14,361 nt of DNA. Origin: an uncultured Aquincola sp. (lineage in GTDB: Bacteria; Pseudomonadota; Gammaproteobacteria; Burkholderiales; Burkholderiaceae). Positions 7,573 to 14,361 of the stretch are shown piece after piece. The notes under the pieces are model-generated. The model did not search any database and was not told where the DNA came from. It was given only the letters and a program-made list of their open reading frames with translations. The stretch covers positions 1-14,361 of the forward strand of contig CAKZXL010000107.1 of NCBI GenBank assembly GCA_937883885.1, given 5' to 3'. The position numbers and the translations under genes are program-made. The stretch's first letter is position 1. Every line of letters begins with the position of its first letter.

Positions 7573-8276
7573 GCGCCATCGCCTACCTCTTCAACCCGCC
7601 CGCCGTTCCTTCGCTGCCCGTTCGTGGCCGCAGCGAGCGCCTGCCCGTGCAGCGCCTTTTTTTCGTCGGCCGCAACTACCACGCGCATGCGGTGGAAATG
7701 GGCCGGCCGGTCGACAAGTCTGTCGAGGTGCCGTTCTACTTCACCAAGAGCCCTTCCACGCTGGTGGAATCGGGCGCCACCGTGGCCTATCCGCCGGGCA
7801 CCCGCAACTTCCATCATGAGATGGAGCTGGTGCTGGCCATCGGCGCGCCGGGCTTCCGCGTTACCCAGGCCGATGCCGCGGCGCTGGTGTACGGCTATGC
7901 CTGCGGCCTGGACATGACGCGCCGCGACCTGCAGCTGGTCGCGCGCGACAAGGGCCGCCCCTGGGACCTGGGCAAGGACGTCGAAGGCTCCTCCGTGGTG
8001 TCCGAGATCGTGCCCATGCCCGGCCGCGTGCTGGCCAGCGGCGCGCTGTCGTTGAGCGTCAACGGGCAGGTACGCCAGCAGTCCGACCTGGGCAAGCTGA
8101 TCTGGCACATCCCCGAGCTGATCGCCGACCTGTCGCAGTACTACCACCTGCAGCCGGGCGACCTCATCTTCACCGGCACGCCCGAAGGCGTGGGCCCGGT
8201 GCAGCCGGGTGACCGCATCGACGGCGAGATCGAAGGCGTCGGCAGCATCGTGCTGCACGTCGGCGCGGCCGAGTGA
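7569..8276 (+). CDS. nagK: Fumarylpyruvate hydrolase (FAH family)
   Basis: Final enzyme of the gentisate route, hydrolysing fumarylpyruvate to fumarate and pyruvate in the cytoplasm. It has 235 residues and belongs to the fumarylacetoacetate hydrolase family. Divalent metal ligands are Glu84, Glu86 (HHEMEL) and Asp115 (GLDMTRRD). The substrate-loop motif GRNYHAHA is at 34-41, KSPST at 60-64 and FTGTPEGVGP at 201-210. The start overlaps the transporter stop by four bases. It stands directly before gentisate dioxygenase and maleylpyruvate isomerase, the substrate-producing steps, which separates it from other FAH-family roles. A direct maleylpyruvate hydrolase role is the main alternative, but the isomerase gene makes it less likely. 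Confidence 0.88.
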   Translation: MSAIAYLFNPPAVPSLPVRGRSERLPVQRLFFVGRNYHAHAVEMGRPVDKSVEVPFYFTKSPSTLVESGATVAYPPGTRNFHHEMELVLAIGAPGFRVTQADAAALVYGYACGLDMTRRDLQLVARDKGRPWDLGKDVEGSSVVSEIVPMPGRVLASGALSLSVNGQVRQQSDLGKLIWHIPELIADLSQYYHLQPGDLIFTGTPEGVGPVQPGDRIDGEIEGVGSIVLHVGAAE

Positions 8277-8283
8277 GGCGGCC

Positions 8284-9423
8284 ATGCTGCAGCCCCTCAC
8301 ACCCGACGACAGCCCGCCGTCACCGGTGCAGCTGAAGGCCGTGGCCGGCCCCGGCCAGCCCGAGCCCACGCCCGCGCTGGACGCGCTGTACCGCGGCTTC
8401 GAGCAGGAACTGCTGGTGCCGCTGTGGACCGAGATCGGCGGCCTGATGCCGCGCCAGCCGCGCTCGCAGGCGCTGCCGCACCTGTGGCGCTGGGACCGGC
8501 TCAAGGCCCTGGCGGCCGAAGCCGGCCGCATCGTGCCGGTGGGGCGGGGCGGTGAGCGGCGGGCCATCGCGCTGGCCAACCCGGCGCTGGGCGGCCGGCC
8601 CTTTGCCACGCCCACGCTGTGGGCCGCCATCCAGTACCTGATGCCGGGTGAAGACGCGCCCGAGCACCGCCACACCCAGCATGCCTTCCGCTTCGTGGTG
8701 GAAGGCGAGGGCGTGTGGACGGTGGTCAACGGCGATGCGGTGCGCATGTCGCGCGGGGACTTTCTGCCGCAGGCCGGCTGGCACTGGCACGCCCACCACA
8801 ACGCCGCCAGCCAGCCCATGGCCTGGATCGACGGGCTGGACATCCCGTTCTCGTACTACACCGAGAGCCAGTTCTTCGAGGTGGGGCGCGAACGCATCAG
8901 CGCCGCCGAGAAGACCACGCCCGAGCGCTCACGCGCCGAGCGGCTGTGGGGCCACCCCGGTCTGCGGCCGGTGTCGCAGGCCGATGCGCCCACCGCCACG
9001 CCGCTGCTCGCCTACCGCTGGGTGGACACCGACCGTGCGCTGGCCGACCAGCTGGCGCTGGAGGCCGAAGGCCATGCGGCCACCGTGAGCCCCGGCCATG
9101 CGGCGGTGCGCTTCGCCAACCCGGCCAACGGGCGCGACGTGCTGCCCACCATCCGCGCCGAGATGCACCGGCTGCGCGCCGGCGCCCGCAGCCTGCCGCG
9201 GCGTGAGGTGGGCTCTTCGGTGTTCCAGGTGTTCGAAGGCGCCGGCACGGTGACGGTGGGTGAGCGCACCTGGACCGTGTCGCGTGGCGACCTGTTCGTG
9301 GTGCCGTCGTGGGTGAGCTTCAGCGCCACGGCCAGCGACCAGGCCGGGCTGGACCTCTTCCGCTTCAGCGACTCGCCCATCTTCGAAGCCTTGCATGCCC
9401 ACCGACAGGAAACCACCGCATGA
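8284..9423 (+). CDS. nagI: Gentisate 1,2-dioxygenase (bicupin)
   Basis: Ring-cleaving Fe(II) enzyme that opens gentisate between carboxyl and neighbouring hydroxyl carbons to give maleylpyruvate. It has 379 residues with two cupin domains. The N-terminal cupin (about 110-190) holds the likely iron ligands His128 and His130 (EHRHTQHAFRFVVEG) and a third His at 167 or 169 (GWHWHAHHN). The C-terminal cupin (about 285-365) has the fold pattern (VFQVFEGAGTVTVGE, then RGDLFVVPSW) but no HxH motif, as in other gentisate dioxygenases. The first 30 residues are Pro-rich and variable. The ATG follows a GAGG at 8275-8278 that overlaps the preceding stop. The stop overlaps the isomerase start (ATGA). 1-hydroxy-2-naphthoate and salicylate dioxygenases are related; context favours gentisate. 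Confidence 0.9.
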   Translation: MLQPLTPDDSPPSPVQLKAVAGPGQPEPTPALDALYRGFEQELLVPLWTEIGGLMPRQPRSQALPHLWRWDRLKALAAEAGRIVPVGRGGERRAIALANPALGGRPFATPTLWAAIQYLMPGEDAPEHRHTQHAFRFVVEGEGVWTVVNGDAVRMSRGDFLPQAGWHWHAHHNAASQPMAWIDGLDIPFSYYTESQFFEVGRERISAAEKTTPERSRAERLWGHPGLRPVSQADAPTATPLLAYRWVDTDRALADQLALEAEGHAATVSPGHAAVRFANPANGRDVLPTIRAEMHRLRAGARSLPRREVGSSVFQVFEGAGTVTVGERTWTVSRGDLFVVPSWVSFSATASDQAGLDLFRFSDSPIFEALHAHRQETTA

Positions 9424-10058
9424 AGCTCCACAACTTTTTCCGCAGCGGCACCTCGCACCGGCTGCGCATCGCGCTGCAGCTCAAGGGCCTGGCCTACGAC
9501 TACGTGCCGGTGGACCTGCGCACCGAGCAGCACCAGGGCGCCGCCTTCAAGGCGCTGAATCCGCAGGGCCTGGTGCCCGCGCTGGAGGTGGATGGTCAGG
9601 TGCTGATCCAGTCGCCGGCCATCATCGAATGGCTGGAAGAAACCCATCCCACGCCACCGCTGCTGCCGGCCGACCCGGCCGCACGCGCACGGGTGCGCGC
9701 GCTGGCCGCGCTGGTGGGCTGCGACATCCACCCGCTGAACAACCGGCGGGTGCTGGAGGCGCTGCGTCACGACTTCGCGGCCGATGAAGCGGCCGTGCAG
9801 CGCTGGTGCGCCCGCTGGATCGAAGCCGGCTTCGACGCCTACGAGGCTTTGCTGGCGGCCGACCCGGCGCGGGGCGACTTCAGCTTCGGCGATGCACCGA
9901 CGCTGGCCGACGTGTACCTGGTGCCGCAGCTGGAAAGCGCCCGCCGCTTCAAGGTGGACGTGACGCGCTGGCCCCGGCTGCATGCGGTGGACCAGGCCTG
10001 CGGCCGGCTGCAAGCCTTTCAGCGCGCGGCGCCGGCGGTGCAGCCGGACGCGGGCTGA
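9420..10058 (+). CDS. nagL: Glutathione-dependent maleylpyruvate isomerase
   Basis: Zeta-class glutathione transferase fold enzyme converting maleylpyruvate to fumarylpyruvate, with glutathione as cofactor. Its 212 residues equal NagL of Ralstonia U2 in length, and the sequence is very similar from memory. The N-terminal thioredoxin-like domain has FRSGTSHRLRIAL at 7-19 and the cis-Pro glutathione-binding NPQGLVPAL at 47-55, with QSPAIIEWLEE at 64-74. The C-terminal helical domain holds GCDIHPLNNRR at 100-110 and SFGDAPTLADVYLVPQ at 155-170. Arg8, Arg110 and Arg176, the residues I recall as important in NagL, are all present. It is translationally coupled to gentisate dioxygenase through ATGA. 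It is the last gene of the operon and ends 21 bases before the end of the convergent cluster. Confidence 0.92.
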   Translation: MKLHNFFRSGTSHRLRIALQLKGLAYDYVPVDLRTEQHQGAAFKALNPQGLVPALEVDGQVLIQSPAIIEWLEETHPTPPLLPADPAARARVRALAALVGCDIHPLNNRRVLEALRHDFAADEAAVQRWCARWIEAGFDAYEALLAADPARGDFSFGDAPTLADVYLVPQLESARRFKVDVTRWPRLHAVDQACGRLQAFQRAAPAVQPDAG

Positions 10059-10077
10059 GATCTTGCGCAGCACCCGC
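10050..10077. terminator. Weak hairpin in the convergent gap, possible shared terminator
   Basis: Two operons converge with only 21 bases between stops. GCGGGCTG (10050-10057) can pair with CAG (10068-10070) and CCCGC (10073-10077), leaving a two-base bulge and a 10-base loop. There is no T-rich tract on either side, so it is not a classical intrinsic terminator. I saw no better candidate in the gap. Confidence 0.25.
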
Positions 10078-10079
10078 CG

Positions 10080-11663
10080 CTACAGCGCCAGGAAGTGATG
10101 CACCTCGGGCCGCCCTGGCCCGACGTGGTAGCGCACCGCCTCGGCCTGCAGGTCGGCGTCGGCCTGGGACACGCGCTGGTGCTGGCGCAGGTGCTCGGCC
10201 CAGCTTTCCACCAGGAACCACTCCATCACCCGCTCGGGGTCGGCGCTGTGTTCGGTGATGCCCCAGGCATAGGCCCCGTCGCGCCGCCGTTCGATGGACA
10301 GCCGCCGCAGCGCGGCCAGGAAGGCCGGGCGGTCGGCCTTGCGGATGCGGTACTCCACCTGGATCATCACCGGCCCGCGGTCGTGGGCCACCGGCTCGGC
10401 CAGCAGCGGCTCGGGCCAGTGGTTGCTGGGCTGCAGGTCCGCCTCGCCGCTGGGCAGGCGCACGCGGTGGAACAGCAGAGCCACGATCACCAGGCCCGCA
10501 GCGCCCACCAGCAGCGTGGCCGGCACGCCCAGCACTTGCGCCACCAGGCCCCAGCCCAGGCTGCCGGCCGCCATGGCGCCGTTGAACACCGTGAGGTACA
10601 CCGCCAGCCCGCGCCCCCGCACCCAGTTGGGCAGGATGGACTGGGCGACGCCGTTGAGCGTGGTCAGTGCCACGATCCAGCCCAGGCCCAGCAGCGCCAT
10701 CAGCGCCACGGCCAGCCCCTGGTGGCGCAGCAGCGCCAGGGCCAGCATCACCGTGGCGGCCAGCAAGGAGGCCAGCAGCACCAGCCCGTCAGGCCCCAGG
10801 CGCAGTCGCAGCCGCGGCAGCAGCAGTGCACCGCCGATGGCCCCCGCACCCACCGCGCCCAGCAGCACGCCGTAGTAGCCGGCGGTGCCGCCCAGCAGCT
10901 GGCGCGCCACCAGCGGCAGCAGCGCCCACACCGCGCTGGCAAAGAGGAAGAAAACGGCCGAGCGCAGCATCACCCGGTGCAGCTCGGTGCTGGCACGGGC
11001 ATAGCGCAGCCCAGCGCGGAAGGCGCCGAGAAAATCTTCCGACAGCCCGGTGTCGGGCGTGGCCGGGCGCTTCCACCACAGCAGCGCGCCGATCACCAGC
11101 ACGTAGCTGGCCACGTCGGCGCCATAGGTCAGGCCGGCGCCGAAGCTGGCCAGCAGCAGCCCGCCCAAGGCAGGGCCGATGCTGCGCGCGATGTTGATGC
11201 CCAGGGAGTTGAGCGCCACCGCGCCCTTCAGGTCGCCCCGCGGCACCAGCTCGGGCACGATGGCCTGCCAGGTGGGCGCCATCAGCGCGCCGCCGATGCC
11301 GCCGACGAAGGTGAGGGCGATCAGCCATTCCACCGTCAGCGCGCCGGTCTGCGACAGCACCATCAACGAGGCACTGACGCCCGCCAGCACCAGCTGCACG
11401 AAGATGAGGAAACGCCGCCGGTCCAGGATGTCGGACAGCACGCCCGCCGGGATGGCCAGCAGGAACACCGGCAGCGTGGCCGCCGTCTGGATCAGCGCCA
11501 CCGCGGTGGGGCTGGCAGACAGGTCGGTGACCAGCCAGGAGCTGGCCACGTCGCGCATGAAGCTGCCCACGTTGCCCAGCACCGTGGCCACCCACAGCAC
11601 CGCAAAGCTGACATGGCGCAGCGGTGCAAAGCTGCTGGCGGGGGTGGCGTTGGCAGGGGTCAA
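10080..11663 (-). CDS. MFS_3-family transporter with C-terminal ABM-like domain
   Basis: Membrane exporter-type protein of 527 residues, matching the full length of the MFS_3 (DUF894, EntS-like) family. Transmembrane helices fill residues about 15-400. SDILDRRRF at 77-85 is the loop 2-3 motif. WQAIVPELVPR at 132-142 with NSLGINIARSIGPALGG at 152-168 is characteristic of the family. After a linker, residues about 432-520 form a soluble alpha/beta domain resembling dimeric antibiotic-biosynthesis-monooxygenase folds (VEYRIRKADRPAFLAAL, then VMEWFLVESWAEHLRQHQR). The start is read as TTG at 11663-11661. It overlaps the DoxX stop (TTGA) and has GAAGG seven bases upstream; the first ATG in frame would remove part of helix 1. 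It is the last gene of the minus-strand cluster. Its substrate is unknown. Confidence 0.82.
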   Translation of the reverse strand: MTPANATPASSFAPLRHVSFAVLWVATVLGNVGSFMRDVASSWLVTDLSASPTAVALIQTAATLPVFLLAIPAGVLSDILDRRRFLIFVQLVLAGVSASLMVLSQTGALTVEWLIALTFVGGIGGALMAPTWQAIVPELVPRGDLKGAVALNSLGINIARSIGPALGGLLLASFGAGLTYGADVASYVLVIGALLWWKRPATPDTGLSEDFLGAFRAGLRYARASTELHRVMLRSAVFFLFASAVWALLPLVARQLLGGTAGYYGVLLGAVGAGAIGGALLLPRLRLRLGPDGLVLLASLLAATVMLALALLRHQGLAVALMALLGLGWIVALTTLNGVAQSILPNWVRGRGLAVYLTVFNGAMAAGSLGWGLVAQVLGVPATLLVGAAGLVIVALLFHRVRLPSGEADLQPSNHWPEPLLAEPVAHDRGPVMIQVEYRIRKADRPAFLAALRRLSIERRRDGAYAWGITEHSADPERVMEWFLVESWAEHLRQHQRVSQADADLQAEAVRYHVGPGRPEVHHFLAL

Positions 11664-12064
11664 GGCGGGGCCTTCAGGGGTCGGTCATGCAGGTCGTGCC
11701 AGGCCACCAGCAAGAAGCCGCCGGCCAGGCCCAGGTGCTCGAAAAACGCGTTGGTGGCCATGAAGCGCTCTTGGCCGCTCAGGGTCCAAAAGCGCAGCGC
11801 CACGAAGGTGGCCGCCAGCGTGAAGGCGGCCAGGGCCAGCGCGCCCAGCCAGCGCAGCCGGCCGCTGAGGATGAGCGCCGAGGCGCCCAGCTCCAGCACG
11901 ATGACGGCCAGCGCCATCGGGCCGGCCGGCGCCAGGCCGAAGTGGTTCATCTCGGCGATGGCGCCGGGAAAGTCCCAGGCCTTTTGCAGCCCGCCTTGCA
12001 GGTAGGCGGCGCACAGCAGCAGCAGCGCCAGCCAGCGCAGCGCGCGCGGAGGAAACACCGCCAT
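11660..12064 (-). CDS. DoxX-family small membrane protein
   Basis: Integral membrane protein of 134 residues with four predicted helices (about 8-25, 47-66, 70-91, 106-122), the DoxX/DoxD-like pattern. Supporting stretches are AAYLQGGLQKAWDFPGAIAE at 19-38, where the conserved helix 1 end and following loop lie, and the LELGASALILSGRLRWLGAL run at 57-76. I chose the ATG at 12064. An upstream in-frame start at 12172 would add 36 residues of low-complexity sequence lying within the amidohydrolase gene. With this start, the stop of the amidohydrolase and the ATG share one base (TGATG), a strong coupling signal. DoxX proteins are linked in some bacteria to redox or thiol stress, but no general function is established. 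The stop overlaps the TTG start of the transporter. Confidence 0.78.
   Translation of the reverse strand: MAVFPPRALRWLALLLLCAAYLQGGLQKAWDFPGAIAEMNHFGLAPAGPMALAVIVLELGASALILSGRLRWLGALALAAFTLAATFVALRFWTLSGQERFMATNAFFEHLGLAGGFLLVAWHDLHDRPLKAPP
11671..11675 (-). promoter_or_regulatory. Ribosome binding site deciding the TTG start of the MFS_3 transporter
   Basis: GAAGG on the minus strand lies seven bases before the TTG at 11663-11661, inside the end of the DoxX gene. No in-frame ATG or GTG allows a complete first membrane helix, so the rare TTG start is favoured. Confidence 0.5.
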
Positions 12065-13971
12065 CACACCGCCCAGCAGGCGCAGCCCAGCGCGCCCCAG
12101 AAGCCCTTGAGGTCGGCCACCGGCAGCTTTCGGCTCCAGGCGGTGGCATGGGCATGGCCGTGCATCTGGCACTGGTTGGCGCAGCCGCAGGCGGCGGCCG
12201 CTTGTCTATGCAAGCGGTTCTGCAAGGGCGCGCCCTCACGCTCGCCCCAGGCGCCGTAGCCGCCGTAGCTGCGCACCGGCGACCAGTCGGGCATGGCGGG
12301 CGGCAGCGGGGCGTCGTCGTGCTGGGCAAACGGCCCGGTGCCCCATACCACCTTGCCGCCCACCACCGTCAAGAGTGCCGTGGTGTCGGCAATCTCCGAT
12401 TCGGCGCAGGCGAAGAAGTCGCGGTCGGGCACCACCAGGTCGGCCAGCTGGCCCGGCTGGATGCGGCCCTTCAGGCCTTCTTCGTTCGAAAACCAGGTGA
12501 CCTTCTCGGTCCACATGCGCAGCGCGGTCTCGCGGTCCAGGCAGTTGCGCTGGGGCGTGAGCTGCATGCCGCCCACCGTCTTGCCGGTGATCAGCCAGCT
12601 CAGCGACACCCAGGGGTTGTAGGAGGCCACCCGCGTGGCATCGGTGCCGGCCGACACCTTCACACCCTTTTCCAGCATGCGGGCCACCGGCGGCGTGGCC
12701 TCGGCCGCGCCATGGCCATAACGCTCGACGAAGTACTCGCCCTGGTAGGCCATGCGGTGCTGCACCGCGATGCCGCCGCCCAGCGCGGCCACGCGGTCGA
12801 TCGACGCTTCCGAGATGGTCTCGGCATGGTCGAAGAACCAGTTCAGGCCGGCCAGCGGCACGTCCTGGTTCACCCGCTCGAACACGTCCAGCGCGCGGCT
12901 GATGGTCTCGTCGTAGGTGGCATGCATGCGCCAGGGCCAGCGGTTCTGCGCCAGGATGCGCACCACCTCTTCCAGGTCGCCTTCCATCTCGGGGCCCATG
13001 TCGGGCCGCGGCTGGCGGAAGTCCTCGAAGTCGGCCGCGCTGAACACCAGCATCTCGCCGGCACCGTTGTGGCGGAAGTAGTGGTCGCCCTGCTTGTACT
13101 GCGAGCTGGCGGTCCAGTTCAGAAAGTCCTGCTTCTCCTGCTTGGGCTTTTGCGTGAACAGGTTGTAGGCCAGGCGGATGGTCAGCTGGCCCGCATCGGC
13201 CAGCTGCTGGATGACCTGGTAGTCCTCCGGGTAGTTCTGGAAGCCGCCGCCCGCGTCGATGGCGCCGGTGACGCCCAGGCGGTTCAGCTCGCGCATGAAG
13301 TGGCGCGTGGAATTGAGTTGGTATTCCGGCGGCAGCTTGGGGCCCTTGGCCAGCGTGGCATACAGGATGGACGCATTGGGCTTGGCCAGCAGCAGCCCGG
13401 TGGGGTGGCCGGCGCTGTCGCGCACGATCTCGCCGCCCGGCGGGGCCGGGGTGTCGGGGCCGTAGCCTACCGCCCGCAGCGCCGCGCCGTTGAGCAGCGC
13501 GCGGTCGTACAGGTGCAGGATGAAGACGGGCGTGTCCGGCGCCACCGCGTTGAGTTCGGCGATGGTCGGCAGGCGCTTTTCCGCGAACTGGTGTTCGGTG
13601 AAGCCGCCCACCACCCGCACCCACTGCGGCGCCGGCGTGATGTCCACCTGGCGCTTGAGCATGGCCATCGCATCGGCCAGGCTGCGCACGCCGTCCCAGC
13701 GCAGCTCCAGGTTGAAGTTGAGGCCGCCGCGGATGATGTGCAGGTGGTTGTCGATCAACCCCGGCAGCACGCGCCGGCCCTGCAGGTCGATCACCTTGGT
13801 GTTCGGCCCGGCCAGCGGCATCACCTCCTGCTCACGGCCCACGTGGGTGAACACGCCGCCGCTGATGGCCACGGCGCTGGCCGTGGGGTTGGCCTTGTCC
13901 AGCGTGGTGAACAGGCCCCGGTGCAGGATCAGGTCGGGCGCGGCGCCCGGGCGGTTGGCGGTATCAGGCAC
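12064..13971 (-). CDS. YtcJ-like amidohydrolase (amidohydrolase family 3) with Cys/His-rich tail
   Basis: Metal-dependent hydrolase of 635 residues, of the amidohydrolase_3/YtcJ group; the true substrate is unknown (amide or imide bonds are typical). A small beta domain at 1-65 leads into the barrel. Likely metal ligands are His76 and His78 (GLIDNHLH), His350 (RMHATYDE), His382 (FFDHAE) and Asp444 (SAGTDATR). The barrel ends near 500 and the beta domain returns to about 550 (GQLADLVVPDRDFF). The last 45 residues are unusual: Cys at 595, 597, 601, 630 and 632, His at 604, 606 and 608. The start is GTG at 13971-13969, supported by AAGGA eight bases upstream and an eight-base overlap with XapX. 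No signal peptide is seen, so cytoplasmic action is likely. Confidence 0.85.
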   Translation of the reverse strand: MPDTANRPGAAPDLILHRGLFTTLDKANPTASAVAISGGVFTHVGREQEVMPLAGPNTKVIDLQGRRVLPGLIDNHLHIIRGGLNFNLELRWDGVRSLADAMAMLKRQVDITPAPQWVRVVGGFTEHQFAEKRLPTIAELNAVAPDTPVFILHLYDRALLNGAALRAVGYGPDTPAPPGGEIVRDSAGHPTGLLLAKPNASILYATLAKGPKLPPEYQLNSTRHFMRELNRLGVTGAIDAGGGFQNYPEDYQVIQQLADAGQLTIRLAYNLFTQKPKQEKQDFLNWTASSQYKQGDHYFRHNGAGEMLVFSAADFEDFRQPRPDMGPEMEGDLEEVVRILAQNRWPWRMHATYDETISRALDVFERVNQDVPLAGLNWFFDHAETISEASIDRVAALGGGIAVQHRMAYQGEYFVERYGHGAAEATPPVARMLEKGVKVSAGTDATRVASYNPWVSLSWLITGKTVGGMQLTPQRNCLDRETALRMWTEKVTWFSNEEGLKGRIQPGQLADLVVPDRDFFACAESEIADTTALLTVVGGKVVWGTGPFAQHDDAPLPPAMPDWSPVRSYGGYGAWGEREGAPLQNRLHRQAAAACGCANQCQMHGHAHATAWSRKLPVADLKGFWGALGCACWAV

Positions 13972-14227
13972 GGTGGCGTTCCTTGGCGCTGGCGCATTGG
14001 GGCAGTTCGCCGAACATGTGCGGCTTGACCTGGTGGTGCAGCCACGAGGTGGCCACCGAAGGCTTGGCCACCCATTGCTTGACCAGCGGCGGAATCTGCT
14101 CGCCCACCAGGATGCCCAGCAGCCCCACCAGCGCGATCACCGGTGGTGCGGGGGAGCGCACCTGGAAGAGCGCATAGATCACGCCGACCAGCAGGCCCAG
14201 CGCCACCGAGAGCAGGTAGGGCTTCAT
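13964..14227 (-). CDS. XapX-domain (DUF1427) small membrane protein
   Basis: Protein of 87 residues with two hydrophobic helices, about 3-21 and 28-44. They enclose the signature VGVIYALFQVRSPAPPVIAL at 14-33 and LLGILVGEQIPPL at 36-48, which defines the XapX family. The C-terminal 40 residues are polar and include a His pair (64-65) and one Cys. The family has no assigned biochemical function; homologues are often found next to isochorismatase-like hydrolases and amidohydrolases, from memory. The ATG at 14227 lies 8 bases after the stop of the upstream gene, with GAAGG 12 bases before it. The 3' end overlaps the amidohydrolase start by 8 bases, so the two are probably translated together. 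Confidence 0.85.
   Translation of the reverse strand: MKPYLLSVALGLLVGVIYALFQVRSPAPPVIALVGLLGILVGEQIPPLVKQWVAKPSVATSWLHHQVKPHMFGELPQCASAKERHRA
13980..13984 (-). promoter_or_regulatory. Ribosome binding site deciding the GTG start of the amidohydrolase
   Basis: On the minus strand AAGGA stands eight bases before the GTG at 13971-13969. The first in-frame ATG (Met51) lies inside the N-terminal beta domain, so the GTG with this site is the best start. Confidence 0.6.
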
Positions 14228-14235
14228 GGGCGTGC

Positions 14236-14361
14236 TCAGCCTTCGTGGGCGCCGAACATGGTCTTGGCGTAGATGATGCCCAGGCCGTAGGCGCCTCCGT
14301 ACTGCTTGGCAATGCCGGTGGTCATCTCGTAGGTGTCGGTGCGGGCCCAGTCGCGCTGCAG
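14236..14361 (-). CDS. C-terminal end of a probable YcaC/isochorismatase-like hydrolase (partial)
   Basis: The minus strand reads open from the window edge to a TGA at 14238-14236, giving the last 41 residues of a protein. It contains LQRDWARTDTYEMTTGIAKQ followed by a Gly/Tyr-rich stretch YGGAYGLGIIYAKTMFG. The LQRDW element recalls the HRDW region near the end of E. coli YcaC, an isochorismatase-like cysteine hydrolase. Position just before XapX agrees, since such neighbours are common from memory. The fragment has no catalytic residues, so the family is a tentative guess; that it is a real gene end is well supported by the 8-base spacing to XapX. Confidence 0.45.
   Translation of the reverse strand: MQRDWARTDTYEMTTGIAKQYGGAYGLGIIYAKTMFGAHEG

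Noticed and set aside
11660..12064. DoxX protein as part of the aromatic pathway because of its name
   Set aside because: The name comes from a naphthalene/dibenzothiophene gene cluster, but here the gene lies in an opposite-strand operon with different partners, and the family is widespread outside aromatic catabolism.
12064..12172. Longer DoxX start at 12172
   Set aside because: It adds 36 low-complexity residues lying within the amidohydrolase end and lacks the TGATG junction signal found at 12064.
12064..13971. Long plus-strand and alternative minus-strand open frames across this gene and elsewhere
   Set aside because: Their translations are rich in Arg, Ala, Gly and His with no family motifs, as expected of shadow frames in GC-rich DNA; the minus-strand amidohydrolase frame has clear motifs.

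Overview
The window is uniformly GC-rich (roughly 70% by eye), tightly packed DNA. It looks like a betaproteobacterium of the order Burkholderiales (Rubrivivax/Leptothrix/Ralstonia-like). Support for this is the codon usage and the close resemblance, from memory, of several proteins to the nag genes of Ralstonia sp. U2. No RNA genes, insertion sequences, CRISPR arrays or gene-free stretches over 300 bases were seen.

Left edge (1-2688): a partial MFS efflux-type transporter on the minus strand diverges from a LysR-type regulator. That regulator overlaps a second LysR-type regulator by 10 bases. The second one is clearly of the NahR/NagR/DntR (salicylate-sensing) family.

Centre (2690-10058, plus strand): an eight-gene catabolic operon begins behind a 99-base control region that holds two NahR-like binding sites and a plausible promoter. 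Gene order is oxygenase alpha subunit, oxygenase beta subunit, Rieske ferredoxin, FAD ferredoxin reductase, aromatic-acid MFS importer, fumarylpyruvate hydrolase, gentisate 1,2-dioxygenase and maleylpyruvate isomerase. Together they form a complete predicted route: salicylate uptake, 5-hydroxylation to gentisate, ring cleavage to maleylpyruvate, glutathione-dependent isomerisation to fumarylpyruvate, and hydrolysis to fumarate plus pyruvate. The oxygenase is NagGH-like, but its reductase is of the glutathione-reductase type, as in the anthranilate dioxygenase AndA system. The main substrate is therefore inferred from the downstream genes and the regulator, not proven.

Right part (10080-14361, minus strand): a convergent cluster reads, in transcription order, the end of a probable YcaC/isochorismatase-like hydrolase, a XapX-domain membrane protein, a YtcJ-type amidohydrolase with a Cys/His-rich tail, a DoxX-like membrane protein, and an MFS_3 transporter with a C-terminal ABM-like domain. 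From XapX to MFS_3 each gene overlaps the next by 1-8 bases, and two use non-ATG starts (GTG, TTG). I know of no defined function for this set. It is the best candidate in the window for an undescribed system.
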